64,000 bases of DNA from Pirellulales bacterium. GTDB lineage: Bacteria; Planctomycetota; Planctomycetia; Pirellulales; JAEUIK01. The notes under the pieces were generated by a model. The model saw nothing but the letters and a program-made list of their open reading frames with translations. It was not told the origin of the DNA and searched no databases. Of this stretch, positions 25,575-34,598 are shown one piece after another. The translations under genes and the position numbers were made by a program. Each line of letters begins with the position of its first letter. The stretch's first letter is position 1. The DNA lies in assembly GCA_019694435.1 (NCBI GenBank), contig JAIBBZ010000024.1, positions 20,965 to 84,964 of the forward strand. Direction: 5' to 3'.

Positions 25575-28259
25575 CTAGGCCGGCTCGATCATCCGTGTCG
25601 CCAGGACCGAGTCGCCTTCGGGCTGCAGCTCAAAGCCGCGCGAGCGAAACGTGTGCAGCATTGCGCGGTTGTCGGCCGAGGTTTCGCCGTAGACACGCTT
25701 GAGCCCCCAGCGTGACGCGATTTCCAACGCGTAGTCGAGCAGCATGCCGCCCAGGCCGCGCTGTTGCCAGGCATCGGCCACGAGCACGGCGAACTCGGCG
25801 CATTCATGATCGGGATCGGCGACCAACCGCGCCACGCCGATCAGCTCGCGCGGTGGCCCGGCGATCTCGACGACGATCGGCAGCTCGCGATCGTAGTCGA
25901 CATAGCAAAACCGCACGGCCATTTCGTGCGTCGTCTTCCTGAACAGGTAACGAAACCGGTAGTGGATCGACCGTTCGGAACACCGAGCCAACAGATCGTG
26001 CCACAGCGGCTCATCCTCGGGCTTGATCGGCCGCAGCACGACCTGCTGCGTGTGATCGATCACGGCCGGCCGCGTCCATTCATCGGGATAGGGGCGAATC
26101 GCCAGGTGGGCAAACCGCTTGGGCGGATGTGCGACGGCCGCCCGATCGATCGTGGCCCGGGCATCGAGCGCAATCACCGCATCGGGGGTTGCGAGGAGTG
26201 GATTGATGTCGAACTCGCGCAGTTGCGGGCACTCGGCCACCAGCGCCGAGAACCGCAGCAGCGTTTCGAGCAGCTTGTCGACGGCCACCGGGGGCCGCCC
26301 ACGATAGCCGTTCAGCAGTGGCCAGCCGCGCAGCGACTGGAGCATCCGCCGCGCGAGACGTTCGTTCAGCGGCGGCAGGCCCAGGGCCACGTCGCGCAGC
26401 AATTCGGCCGTCACGCCGCCCATGCCGACCAGCACCACGCTGCCGAACACGGGGTCTTGCTTGGCACCGAGGATCAATTCGACGCCGGTCGCCGAGACGA
26501 CCATCGGCTCGACCGTCACGCCACGAATTTCGGCGTCGGGTCGCATCGAACGGGCACGATCGATCATGCGATCGTAGGCCTGCCCCACGGCTTCGACGTC
26601 GGCCAGATCGAGCGCGACGCCGCCGACGTCGGTCTTGTGCTGGATTTGCGGCGACCAGAGCTTGAGCGCCACCGGAAAGCCGACTTGTCGCGCCAGGGCC
26701 TGGGCCTCGGCGCGGCTCGTGGCTTCCTGGGCGGCGGCCACGGGGATCTCGTAGAGCGACAGCAAGGCTTTGGCATCGGCCGCCGAAAACGCGTCGAGAT
26801 TGGCGGCGCAGATCTCCGCGGCTTGCTGGTCGCGCTGGGGCTGCGCGAGGCGGAAGGGCAACGCAATCTCGCGCGGCGTCTCGTGCAGCACGCGCAGGTT
26901 GCGCCCGTACGACACGAGATACTGAAACGCACGAATCGCCTGCTCGGGCGTTTCGTAGGTCGGCACGCCGGCGGCAGCCAGCAGCCGCGATCCCTCCGCG
27001 GTCCGCGCGCCGCCCATCCACGCGGCCAGCACCGGCTTGTGCTGTCGCTGCGCCACGTCGATCACGGCCTGCGCGGTGGCCGTGACGGCGGTCATCGCCT
27101 GCGGCGTGAGAATGACCAGCGCGCCGTCGACCTGCGCGTCGGCCAGCACGCTGGCCAGGGCCTGCGCCAGGCGCTGCGGCGGCGCGTCGCCCAGCAGGTC
27201 GATCGGGTTGCGCCGCGACCAATGCTCGGGCAACTGGGCCTCGAGCGCGGCGATCGTGGCCGGATCGAGCCGGGCCAGCTCGCCGCTGCGCTCGAGCAGG
27301 GCGTCGGTGGCGATCACGCCCGGGCCCCCGGCGTTGGTCAGGATGGCCAGGCGCGGGCCCGGCAACGGGCGCGGCCGCGCCAACAGCCGAGCGCAGTCGA
27401 GCAGGTCGTCGATCTGTTCGACGCGAACGATGCCCGCGCGCTCGAAGGCCGCGGCATAGACCGCGTCGACGCCGGCCAGGGCGCCGGTGTGCGATGCGGC
27501 GGCCTGGGCGCTTTCGGCGAAGCGCCCCGCCTTGAAGGCCACGAGCGGCTTCGTACGAGCGAAGGCCCGGGCGGCCGACATGAACTCGCGCGGCGACTCG
27601 ATCGATTCGATGTAGACGATCAGCGATTGCGTTTGCGGGTCGGCTGCCAGGTAGTCGATCAGGTCGGCAAACCCGACGTCGAGCATGTTGCCGATCGAGA
27701 GAAAGTGCGAAAAGCCGATCCCTTCGCGCAGCGCCCAATCGAGCACCGAGGTGCACAGGGCGCCCGATTGCGAGACGAAAGCCACCTGGCCCGGTGCGGC
27801 CAGATCGGCCGCAAAGCTCGCATTCAGGCGCAGCCGCGGGACCATGAATCCCAGGCAGTTGGGACCGATCAGGCGAAACTCCTCGGCGCCGGCGAGCACT
27901 TGCCGGAGTTCTTCGTCGCGCAGAGCCCCGGCCGCGCCGACCTCGCGAAACCCGGCCGAGAGCACGACCGCCCCCTTGGCGCCCGCGGCGATCGCATCGG
28001 CCACGACACCGGCGACCGTCTCGGCCGGCGTGCAAATGATCACCGTCTCGACCGGGTGCGGCAATTTGCTCAGCTCGCGATAGGCTTGTACGCCTTGCAC
28101 AGCGTCCCGCTGGCTGTTGATCGGATAGACGACTCCTTCGAAGCCGCCTGTTATCAAGTTACGAAATACTGTGTGCCCGACTTTGCCGGGCTGGTTGCTG
28201 GCGCCGACGACGGCAATGCGTTGCGGCTGGAGGATTTGTTTGAGCAAGCGAACTGTCAC
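25575..28259 (-). CDS. Bifunctional ADP-forming acyl-CoA synthetase-like / GNAT acetyltransferase (Pat-type)
   Basis: 894 aa from a GTG at 28259 with AGGA about 9 nt upstream. Domains in order: CoA-binding Rossmann fold (RIAVVGASNQPGKVGHTVF), succinyl-CoA-synthetase-like flavodoxin fold (GPNCLGFMVP; VSQSGALCTSVLDWA), ATP-grasp (GFPVALKLWSPQIQHKTDVG; GAKQDPVFGSVVLVGMGGV), and a C-terminal GNAT of about 170 residues (AEFAVLVADAWQQRGLGGML). This is the domain order of Pat/YfiQ-type protein lysine acetyltransferases. An active-site His (near QSGALCTSVLD or GPNCLG) cannot be judged by eye, so synthetase activity is open. It probably regulates central metabolic enzymes by acetylation. Confidence 0.9.
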   Translation of the reverse strand: MTVRLLKQILQPQRIAVVGASNQPGKVGHTVFRNLITGGFEGVVYPINSQRDAVQGVQAYRELSKLPHPVETVIICTPAETVAGVVADAIAAGAKGAVVLSAGFREVGAAGALRDEELRQVLAGAEEFRLIGPNCLGFMVPRLRLNASFAADLAAPGQVAFVSQSGALCTSVLDWALREGIGFSHFLSIGNMLDVGFADLIDYLAADPQTQSLIVYIESIESPREFMSAARAFARTKPLVAFKAGRFAESAQAAASHTGALAGVDAVYAAAFERAGIVRVEQIDDLLDCARLLARPRPLPGPRLAILTNAGGPGVIATDALLERSGELARLDPATIAALEAQLPEHWSRRNPIDLLGDAPPQRLAQALASVLADAQVDGALVILTPQAMTAVTATAQAVIDVAQRQHKPVLAAWMGGARTAEGSRLLAAAGVPTYETPEQAIRAFQYLVSYGRNLRVLHETPREIALPFRLAQPQRDQQAAEICAANLDAFSAADAKALLSLYEIPVAAAQEATSRAEAQALARQVGFPVALKLWSPQIQHKTDVGGVALDLADVEAVGQAYDRMIDRARSMRPDAEIRGVTVEPMVVSATGVELILGAKQDPVFGSVVLVGMGGVTAELLRDVALGLPPLNERLARRMLQSLRGWPLLNGYRGRPPVAVDKLLETLLRFSALVAECPQLREFDINPLLATPDAVIALDARATIDRAAVAHPPKRFAHLAIRPYPDEWTRPAVIDHTQQVVLRPIKPEDEPLWHDLLARCSERSIHYRFRYLFRKTTHEMAVRFCYVDYDRELPIVVEIAGPPRELIGVARLVADPDHECAEFAVLVADAWQQRGLGGMLLDYALEIASRWGLKRVYGETSADNRAMLHTFRSRGFELQPEGDSVLATRMIEPA

Positions 28260-28479
28260 GCGACGAATCCTGGACCGATCGACAGGGAAGCACCTGGCAC
28301 CACCCGGCGCGCCTCGTAGTGTAGCGGGCGACTGTTCGACTGCCGTGTGAATCTCCAGCTAGACCGCAGATATTCGTCCAATCCGCTCGAAGTTCCGGCA
28401 GCCTGAAACATGCAGGTTCGGCTAGAATTTGCCAAACTAATTGCTGCGGCAACCTTGAACACTCAGGCGAGGCCTGGCC

Positions 28480-28974
28480 ATGGCGATCGACGAAGTGTTG
28501 TCTGTGCTGACTTCATTGAGTTTTGCCTCGGGCCTGTCGCGGCACACGCTCACGGCATTGGCCGGCGCATCGGTGATTGAACGACTGCCGGCCGGGGCGA
28601 TTGTGTTTCGTGAAGGGCAGATGTGCCCTGATTTGTATCTGCTGGTCGAAGGACGCGTGTCGTTGCAGATGCATGTGCCAGGCCGCGGGGATGTCGCCAT
28701 GCTCTCGGTGGGCCGCGGCGAGTTTCTCGGCTGGTCACCCTTGTTGGGCGGCGGTGCCGTGACCGCGACCGCCTTGGTCAGCGAGCCTTGCATGCTCATT
28801 CGGATCGCCGCAGCGGAGCTGCACGAACTGTGCCGCGAAGATTCCAAGTTGGGGTACGAGGTGATGACGCAGATTGCCCGGGCGCTGGCGCATCGTTTGT
28901 TGGCGACCCGGCTGCAGTTGCTCGACATGTTTGCCGACGGTCGGTCCGCACCATTTGGAGTGCAACCACAATGA
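28480..28974 (+). CDS. Cyclic-nucleotide-binding-domain protein, first gene of hydrogenase operon
   Basis: 164 aa. A single cNMP-binding beta-barrel is visible: LPAGAIVFREGQMCPDLYLL, then GRGEFLGWSPLLGGGAVTAT and a C-helix. After it (MTQIARALAHRLLATRLQLL) the protein ends without the winged helix-turn-helix of Crp/Fnr regulators. The stop overlaps the beta-subunit start by 4 nt, so it is made together with the hydrogenase. Similar CNBD genes precede group 3b hydrogenase genes in other bacteria. It is more likely a sensor or assembly partner than a DNA-binding regulator. Start ATG with GCGAGG upstream. Confidence 0.83.
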   Translation: MAIDEVLSVLTSLSFASGLSRHTLTALAGASVIERLPAGAIVFREGQMCPDLYLLVEGRVSLQMHVPGRGDVAMLSVGRGEFLGWSPLLGGGAVTATALVSEPCMLIRIAAAELHELCREDSKLGYEVMTQIARALAHRLLATRLQLLDMFADGRSAPFGVQPQ

Positions 28975-30092
28975 CGGATGCCGATCGCACCGCGCCGCCG
29001 GCGCGGGTGCTCGCCAAACAGGATTTCGACGCGCTGTTGGGCGCGCTGCGCGCTCGTGGTTACGAGGTTCTCGGCCCGACGCTGGCCGAAGGAGCGATCG
29101 TCTACGGCCCGCTGAATGCGGCGGCCGATCTGCCGCGCGGCTGGACCGATCGCCAAGAGCCCGGCCGCTATCGGCTCGAACGCCGCGACGACGACGCCTG
29201 GTTCGGCTACGTCGTCGGTCCGCACTCGTGGAAGCGCTACCTGTTTCCTCCCCACGTATCGTTGTGCGTCTCGCGACGCACGGCGACGGGTTGGGAAACC
29301 GAACTGGCGACGCCGGAGGTGAAGCGGTACGCGTTTGTCGGCGTCAGGGCCTGTGAACTGGCAGCCATTGCGGTGCAAGATCGCGTGTTCCAGGGGTCGG
29401 CCTACCAGGACCCCCATTACGTGGCCCGGCGGCGCGAGGCGCTGCTCGTGGCCGTGAATTGCACGCAAGCGGCAGAGACCTGTTTTTGCACCTCGATGGG
29501 CACCGGTCCTCGAGCGACGGCCGGTTTCGATCTGGGCTTGACCGAATTGCCCGAGGCCTTCGTGGTCGAGACGGGCAGCCCGCGCGGCGCGGAGGTGTTG
29601 GCCGAGCTGCCCACGCGCCCGGCGAGCGATTCGGACCTGAGCACGTCCGCAGCCGCGCGCCAGCAGGCCGTCACGCAGATCACCCGGCGGCTCGATGCGG
29701 AGCGCGCGCCGGAGTTGTTGATGTCGAACCTCAACCACCCGCGCTGGCAGCAGGTGGCGGAGCGTTGCTTGTCCTGTGCCAATTGCACGCTGGTGTGCCC
29801 GACGTGCTTTTGCAGCGGCGTGAACGAGCTGGGCGACCTGGAAGGCCAGTCGGCCGAACGGGTCCGCACTTGGGACAGTTGTTTTCATCCGCAGCTCAGC
29901 TATCTCAACGGCGGCCTGGTGCGCAACGACATCCGTGCGCGGTACCGGCAATGGCTCACGCATAAGCTGGCCACCTGGCACGAGCAGTTCGGCAGCTCGG
30001 GTTGCGTCGGCTGCGGGCGGTGCATCACCTGGTGCCCCGTGGGAATCGATTTGACCGAGGAAGTCGCGGCACTGGCGGAGTCGACGCGATGA
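28971..30092 (+). CDS. hydB: Group 3b [NiFe]-hydrogenase beta subunit (4Fe-4S, sulfhydrogenase type)
   Basis: 373 aa from the ATG at 28971 (MTDADRTAPPARVLAKQD), inside the CNBD stop codon. The C-terminal third has two cysteine clusters, CLSCANCTLVCPTCFC and GCVGCGRCITWCPVGID, for two [4Fe-4S] clusters as in the HydB/HyhB beta subunit. An additional Cys group lies in CTQAAETCFCTSMG near residue 165. The protein carries electrons between the hydrogenase module and the flavin subunit. The ATG of the gamma gene overlaps its stop by 4 nt. Confidence 0.9.
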   Translation: MTDADRTAPPARVLAKQDFDALLGALRARGYEVLGPTLAEGAIVYGPLNAAADLPRGWTDRQEPGRYRLERRDDDAWFGYVVGPHSWKRYLFPPHVSLCVSRRTATGWETELATPEVKRYAFVGVRACELAAIAVQDRVFQGSAYQDPHYVARRREALLVAVNCTQAAETCFCTSMGTGPRATAGFDLGLTELPEAFVVETGSPRGAEVLAELPTRPASDSDLSTSAAARQQAVTQITRRLDAERAPELLMSNLNHPRWQQVAERCLSCANCTLVCPTCFCSGVNELGDLEGQSAERVRTWDSCFHPQLSYLNGGLVRNDIRARYRQWLTHKLATWHEQFGSSGCVGCGRCITWCPVGIDLTEEVAALAESTR

Positions 30093-30949
30093 GCCGGACC
30101 ATGCAGCCGCCGGTTGCCGAACAGCCTTGGCAGGTGCGGTGGATGGTCTTGCGCGACAAGGCGCCGGAGATCGCCGAGGTCGACACGTATTTCTTGAGCC
30201 CCGCCACGGGACACGAGTTGCCGGAATACCGCTTTCTGCCCGGCCAGTTCAATATGCTCTACCTGCCTGGGATCGGCGAAGTTCCGATTTCGGTCAGTGC
30301 ACATCCGGACGCGCGCGAGTCGCTGGCACATACCGTGCGTGCCGCCGGGAACGTGACGCGGGCGCTGGCGCGCTTGCCGGTGGGCGAGTTCGTCGGATTG
30401 CGCGGGCCGTTTGGAACGTGCTGGCCGCTGGAAGAGATCGAGGGCCGAGACGTGTTGTTGGTGGCCGGCGGCCTGGGGCTGGCGCCGTTGCGGCCGGCCA
30501 TCTATCACTTGCTCGACCACCGCGCGCGGTACGGCCGGATCATGCTGTTGTATGGTGCGCGGACGCCCGCCAACATGCTCTATCCACACGAGTACGACGC
30601 CTGGCGCAAAGCCGGGCTGGAGATCGAATTGACCGCCGACCGTAGCGCGCCCGGTTGGCACGGGCACGTCGGCGTCGTGCCGCTGTTGGTCGATCGCTGC
30701 CCGCTGGCCGCGCCGGCCGAGACGGCCCTGCTGTTGTGCGGACCCGAGGTGATGATGCGCTACGTCATCCGCGCGGCCCGGGCGCGAGGTTTTCCCGCCG
30801 AACACATCTGGCTGTCCCTGGAGCGCAACATGCAATGCGCCGTGGGACTGTGCGGGCATTGCCAGTTGGGCGCCGAATTCATCTGCCGCGACGGACCGGT
30901 GTTTTCCTACGACCGCGTGGCGCGGCTGTTGCACGTCGAGGGGCTCTAG
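30089..30949 (+). CDS. hydG: Group 3b hydrogenase gamma subunit (FAD/NAD(P)-binding, 2Fe-2S)
   Basis: 286 aa. N-terminal ferredoxin-reductase-like FAD domain ([20 protein letters not shown], a variant of the R-x-Y-S flavin motif region; [13 protein letters not shown]). Then an NAD(P)-binding domain starting [15 protein letters not shown] and containing [10 protein letters not shown]. The C-terminus has [17 protein letters not shown] for a [2Fe-2S] cluster, as in PyrDII/HydG proteins. This subunit exchanges electrons with NAD(P)H and gives the complex its bidirectional character. Both junctions are tight: 4-nt overlap before, 4-nt gap after. Confidence 0.9.
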   Translation: MSRTMQPPVAEQPWQVRWMVLRDKAPEIAEVDTYFLSPATGHELPEYRFLPGQFNMLYLPGIGEVPISVSAHPDARESLAHTVRAAGNVTRALARLPVGEFVGLRGPFGTCWPLEEIEGRDVLLVAGGLGLAPLRPAIYHLLDHRARYGRIMLLYGARTPANMLYPHEYDAWRKAGLEIELTADRSAPGWHGHVGVVPLLVDRCPLAAPAETALLLCGPEVMMRYVIRAARARGFPAEHIWLSLERNMQCAVGLCGHCQLGAEFICRDGPVFSYDRVARLLHVEGL

Positions 30950-30953
30950 ACCG

Positions 30954-31736
30954 ATGCCATCTGCACACCGACCGACGTTGGCCGTCTTCAAGTTTGCCTC
31001 GTGCGACGGCTGTCAATTGACGCTGTTGGACGCCGAGGACGAGTTGTTGACGCTCGCCGGTCAGGTCGACGTGGCGTATTTTCTCGAAGCCTCGAGCCGC
31101 GCGGTGGAGGGCGTCTACGACCTCGCGCTGGTCGAAGGCTCGATCACCACCGCCGCCGATGCGGCGCGCATTCAGGAAGTTCGGCAGCGCAGCCGTTACC
31201 TGGTCACGATCGGCGCGTGTGCCACGGCGGGCGGCATCCAGGCCCTGCGCAATTGGGCCAACCATGCCGAATTCTTGAGCGCGGTTTACGCCCGGCCCGA
31301 TTATCTCGACTCGCTGGCGACGTCGACGCCGATCTCGGACCACGTCGCGGTCGATTACGAGCTGCGCGGCTGCCCGATCAACAAGGTCCAGTTGCTCGAG
31401 GTGCTGCGCGCGTTCCTGCATGGCATTCGGCCGCGGCTGCCTGACGAGGCCGTCTGTGGCGACTGCAAGCGGCGCGGTACGGTCTGCATCTGGGTCGCGC
31501 GCGGAGTGCCCTGCGTAGGTCCGGTCACGCACGCAGGCTGCGGCGCGATTTGCCCCGCCTACGAGCGCGGCTGCTACGGCTGTTACGGACCGACGGGTCA
31601 ACCAAACGTCGTGGCGCTGTCCGAGCATCTGGCGGCCAGCGGTGTACGGTTGGCCGAGGTCCAGCGCGCGTTGCGCAACTTCAACGGTTATGCCCCCGAG
31701 TTCCGCGAGGCGAGTGAACGACTCGTCGATGGATGA
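30954..31736 (+). CDS. hydD: Group 3b [NiFe]-hydrogenase small (delta) subunit
   Basis: 260 aa. [15 protein letters not shown] gives Cys17 and Cys20 of the proximal [4Fe-4S] cluster, with [10 protein letters not shown] and [14 protein letters not shown] supplying its other ligands. A Cys-rich C-terminal region ([11 protein letters not shown], then [12 protein letters not shown] and GCYGCYG) provides medial/distal clusters. The protein has no Tat signal, so the enzyme is cytoplasmic. The stop overlaps the large-subunit ATG by 4 nt, suggesting 1:1 synthesis. Confidence 0.93.
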   Translation: MPSAHRPTLAVFKFASCDGCQLTLLDAEDELLTLAGQVDVAYFLEASSRAVEGVYDLALVEGSITTAADAARIQEVRQRSRYLVTIGACATAGGIQALRNWANHAEFLSAVYARPDYLDSLATSTPISDHVAVDYELRGCPINKVQLLEVLRAFLHGIRPRLPDEAVCGDCKRRGTVCIWVARGVPCVGPVTHAGCGAICPAYERGCYGCYGPTGQPNVVALSEHLAASGVRLAEVQRALRNFNGYAPEFREASERLVDG

Positions 31737-33049
31737 CTGAATCATCACCCGACCGCCGTATCCGCATCGCCGCCCTGGCCCGCGTCGAGGGCGAAGGCGG
31801 GCTGTACGTCAGCCTGGCAGGCGATCGCGTGGCTGAGATTCGCCTGGAGATTTTCGAGCCGCCGCGATTGTTCGAGTCGCTGCTGGTCGGTCGGTCGATC
31901 GATGAAGTGCCGGATATCGTGGCGCGGATTTGCGGCATTTGTCCGGTGGCCTACCAGATGAGCGCGGTCCACGCGCTCGAACGCGCGCTGGAAATCGAGA
32001 TTCCGCCGGCGATCGAACGTCGTCGTCGATTGCTGTATTGCGGAGAGTGGATCGAGAGCCACGGCCTGCACATCCACCTGCTGCACGCGCCAGATTTCCT
32101 CGGCTACGACAACGCCTGGGACATGGCCCCCCTGCACGGCGAGGCGTTGCGCCGCGGCCTGCGGCTGAAGAAACTCGGCAACGATCTGCTAGCGGCCCTC
32201 GGCGGCCGGGCCATTCACCCGGTGAACGTGGCGGTGGGTGGCTTCTATCGCGCGCCGCCGGCCGAGCAAATGCGCAACCTGATCCCCGATTTCGAGTGGG
32301 GGCTCGCCGCGGCCTGCGAGGCGACGCGGTGGGTGGCCGATTTCGACTTTTCCCGCGGCGATTTGCACGACGACACGCGCGACGAGGCCGTGGCCCTGGT
32401 CTCGCCCGTCGAATACCCGATGAACCACGGGCTGATCGGTTCGACGCGCCATCCGGCGATCGACGTGCAAGACTACGAACGCGTGTTCCACGAGGAGCAG
32501 GTGCCGCACTCGACGGCCCTGCACGCCCGGCGCACGGCGACGGACGAGTGCTATCTGGTCGGTCCGCTGGCCCGGGCGGCATTGAACCACGAGCGTTGGT
32601 CGCCGCTCGTCCAGGCCCTGGCCGCCGAGGTCGGATTCGTACCGGCCGCGATGAACCGGCAGCAGGCCATCGTGGCCCGGGGCCTGGAACTGGTGATCGC
32701 CTACGAAACGGCGCTCGAAATCTTGCGCAGCGACGATTGGCGCGGGCCGGCGCGCGTTGGTTGGACGCCCCGGGCCGCAACGGGCTGCGCCGCGACCGAG
32801 GCTCCGCGCGGGCTCCTCTATCACCGCTACGAGATCGATGCGGACAATCGCGTAGTCGAGGCCAAGATCGTACCGCCCACTTCGCAAAATCAGGCGCAGA
32901 TCGAGAGCGACTTACGCCGGCTCGTCGAACGGCTCGCCGGCGAGCCCGACGACGTACTTGCTCGGCGTTGCGAACAACTGGTGCGCAGCTACGATCCGTG
33001 CATCAGTTGTTCGACGCACTTCCTCAAGTTCACCTGCGAGCGAACATGA
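31733..33049 (+). CDS. hydA: Group 3b [NiFe]-hydrogenase large (alpha) subunit
   Basis: 438 aa. The L1 motif [11 protein letters not shown] holds Cys67 and Cys70, and the L2 motif DPCISCSTH holds Cys423 and Cys426: four Ni/Fe ligands in the expected places. After His429 a nine-residue tail (FLKFTCERT) follows, the segment a maturation protease would remove after nickel insertion. Length and L2 form fit NADP-linked group 3b enzymes (sulfhydrogenase I type). H2 oxidation or evolution at the expense of NAD(P) is the expected reaction. The protease gene begins inside the stop codon. Confidence 0.93.
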   Translation: MTESSPDRRIRIAALARVEGEGGLYVSLAGDRVAEIRLEIFEPPRLFESLLVGRSIDEVPDIVARICGICPVAYQMSAVHALERALEIEIPPAIERRRRLLYCGEWIESHGLHIHLLHAPDFLGYDNAWDMAPLHGEALRRGLRLKKLGNDLLAALGGRAIHPVNVAVGGFYRAPPAEQMRNLIPDFEWGLAAACEATRWVADFDFSRGDLHDDTRDEAVALVSPVEYPMNHGLIGSTRHPAIDVQDYERVFHEEQVPHSTALHARRTATDECYLVGPLARAALNHERWSPLVQALAAEVGFVPAAMNRQQAIVARGLELVIAYETALEILRSDDWRGPARVGWTPRAATGCAATEAPRGLLYHRYEIDADNRVVEAKIVPPTSQNQAQIESDLRRLVERLAGEPDDVLARRCEQLVRSYDPCISCSTHFLKFTCERT

Positions 33050-33513
33050 CCGCGCTCCCCGCGCAGTTGGTGATCGGCTTGGGCAGCCCGCACGGCGACG
33101 ATCGCGCCGGCTGGGAAGTGGCCCGCGCGCTCGCCGAGCTGAACCTGCCCGGCTGCGACGTGCGTTTGGCGAATAGCGGTGCCGCGGTACTCGATCTGCT
33201 GACCGGTGCCGAGCGGCTGGTGATTTGCGACGCGGTGCGCGGCATGGGGCCGGGTGGCACCGTGGCCCGCTGGAACTGGCCGCTGCCGCAGGCGGCACCG
33301 TGGCAGGCGGCCGGAAGTCACGACCTGGGGCTGCGCGAGGCGCTGACCCTGGCCGAACGGTTAGGCACGCTGCCCGGCGAGGTGGTGATCTGGGGTGTCG
33401 AGGCCGTGAGCATCGGGCCGGCCGAACGGCTGTCGGAGATCGTTCGCGCGGCGCTGCCCGGCCTCGTGGCACGCATCGAGGCAGAGCTTCGGGAACATCC
33501 GTGTCATGCATGA
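33046..33513 (+). CDS. Hydrogenase maturation protease (HyaD/HybD/FrxA-type)
   Basis: 155 aa from the ATG at 33046. LVIGLGSPHGDDRAGWEVAR is the family's N-terminal signature with the nickel-sensing Asp in GDDRAG; LVICDAVRGMGPGG supplies the second acidic residue and SHDLGLREALTLAE the His. The enzyme cuts the C-terminal peptide of the large subunit after Ni insertion. It is coupled to the large-subunit gene (4-nt overlap) and to hypA (8-nt overlap), so its substrate is almost certainly the adjacent HydA. Confidence 0.92.
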   Translation: MTALPAQLVIGLGSPHGDDRAGWEVARALAELNLPGCDVRLANSGAAVLDLLTGAERLVICDAVRGMGPGGTVARWNWPLPQAAPWQAAGSHDLGLREALTLAERLGTLPGEVVIWGVEAVSIGPAERLSEIVRAALPGLVARIEAELREHPCHA

Positions 33514-33865
33514 GTATTCGTTGATTCGTGCCTTGATCGGCCAGGTCGATCAGGCGCTGCGCGATCATGCCGGCGACGAGGCGCTTTGCGAAGTGCGCGT
33601 CGAGCTGGGGCCCTGGCTGTGCGCCGAGCCGGCGCTGCTGCAGACGGCGTTTCGCGGCCTGGCCGCGGCGCGATGGCCGCAGGCGACCTTGCACATCGAG
33701 CAACCGCCGGCCCTGGCCCATTGTCCGGCGTGCCGTTGCGACGTCGAGCTGCCCGGGCTGGCGCACGCGTGCCCGCGGTGCGGCGCGGTCGAGATCGAAT
33801 TGCGATCGGGCGATCAATTCGTGCTGACCGAGTTGGTGCTCGGGGCCGTGGAGTCGGAAACATGA
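33506..33865 (+). CDS. hypA: Hydrogenase nickel incorporation protein HypA
   Basis: 119 aa beginning MHEYSLIRALI, with the strictly placed Met-His-Glu nickel site. Zinc-binding pairs are CPACRCDVEL and CPRCGAVEIE, 20-odd residues apart as expected. HypA delivers Ni to the large subunit with HypB. The ATG at 33506 overlaps the protease gene and the stop overlaps hypB by 4 nt. Confidence 0.95.
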   Translation: MHEYSLIRALIGQVDQALRDHAGDEALCEVRVELGPWLCAEPALLQTAFRGLAAARWPQATLHIEQPPALAHCPACRCDVELPGLAHACPRCGAVEIELRSGDQFVLTELVLGAVESET

Positions 33866-34596
33866 GCGCAACGCGATTGCAGATCGATCGTCCCGTGCTG
33901 GCCGAGGCGCGACAAAGGGCGGCCGAGTTTCGCGACGCGCGCTCGCGGGCCGGCACGCTGGTCGTCAACTTGTTGTCGTCGCCGGGCGCAGGCAAGACCT
34001 CGCTGCTCGAGGCCGTCGCGCGCCATTGGCGCGGACGCCACACGCTGGCGGTGCTTGTCGGCGACCTGGCCACCGACCGCGATGCCGAGCGGCTCGCGCC
34101 GCTGGTGCCGGCGCTGCAGCTGACCACCGGCGGGGCGTGTCATCTGGAGATGTCGCTGGTCGAGCGCGGTTGGAGCGCGCTGGCGGCGACGACCCTCGAT
34201 TTTCTATTCATCGAGAATGTCGGCAATCTCGTCTGCCCGGCCTCGTTCGACCTGGGCGAGCACGTCCGCATCGTGGTGACGAGCACGCCGGAGGGGGACG
34301 ACAAGCCCGCCAAGTATCCGAAGGTGTTTCGCACGAGCCAGGTGCTGGTGATCAACAAGATCGATCTGCTGCCGTATGTGCCCTATTCGTTCGACGCCGC
34401 GACGCGCGATGCCCGGAGCGTCCAGCCGCAGTTGGACGTGTTGACGACGGCGGCCCGCAGCGGCGAGGGAATTGCCGAATTGTGCGCCTACCTGGAACAG
34501 CGTCGTCAGCGCATGCTGGCGGAACAGCGCCTGCTGACCGCGCAAGCCCGCGAACCCGTTGCCGTACCGGACGACATGGCCCCTGGCGTGGAATAG
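33862..34596 (+). CDS. hypB: Hydrogenase nickel incorporation GTPase HypB
   Basis: 244 aa from the ATG at 33862. P-loop LLSSPGAGKTSLLEAV, switch metal site GGACHLE (Cys-His pair that binds Ni/Zn in HypB), and guanine specificity INKIDLLPY are present. There is neither the N-terminal CxxCGC high-affinity nickel motif of E. coli HypB nor a His-rich storage stretch, so this is the short, non-storing form. It hydrolyses GTP to drive nickel transfer with HypA. The hypF start follows 2 nt after the stop. Confidence 0.95.
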   Translation: MSATRLQIDRPVLAEARQRAAEFRDARSRAGTLVVNLLSSPGAGKTSLLEAVARHWRGRHTLAVLVGDLATDRDAERLAPLVPALQLTTGGACHLEMSLVERGWSALAATTLDFLFIENVGNLVCPASFDLGEHVRIVVTSTPEGDDKPAKYPKVFRTSQVLVINKIDLLPYVPYSFDAATRDARSVQPQLDVLTTAARSGEGIAELCAYLEQRRQRMLAEQRLLTAQAREPVAVPDDMAPGVE

Positions 34597-34598
34597 CC

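Noticed and set aside
25764..28319. Plus-strand open frame of 851 codons
   Set aside because: It is antisense to the acyl-CoA synthetase/GNAT fusion, whose domains are clear; the translation has the Arg/Gly/His composition of a GC shadow.
28380..28440. Sigma70-type promoter (TAGAAT at 28423-28428) for the hydrogenase operon
   Set aside because: No acceptable -35 element at 16-18 nt spacing; one weak hexamer alone is not enough.
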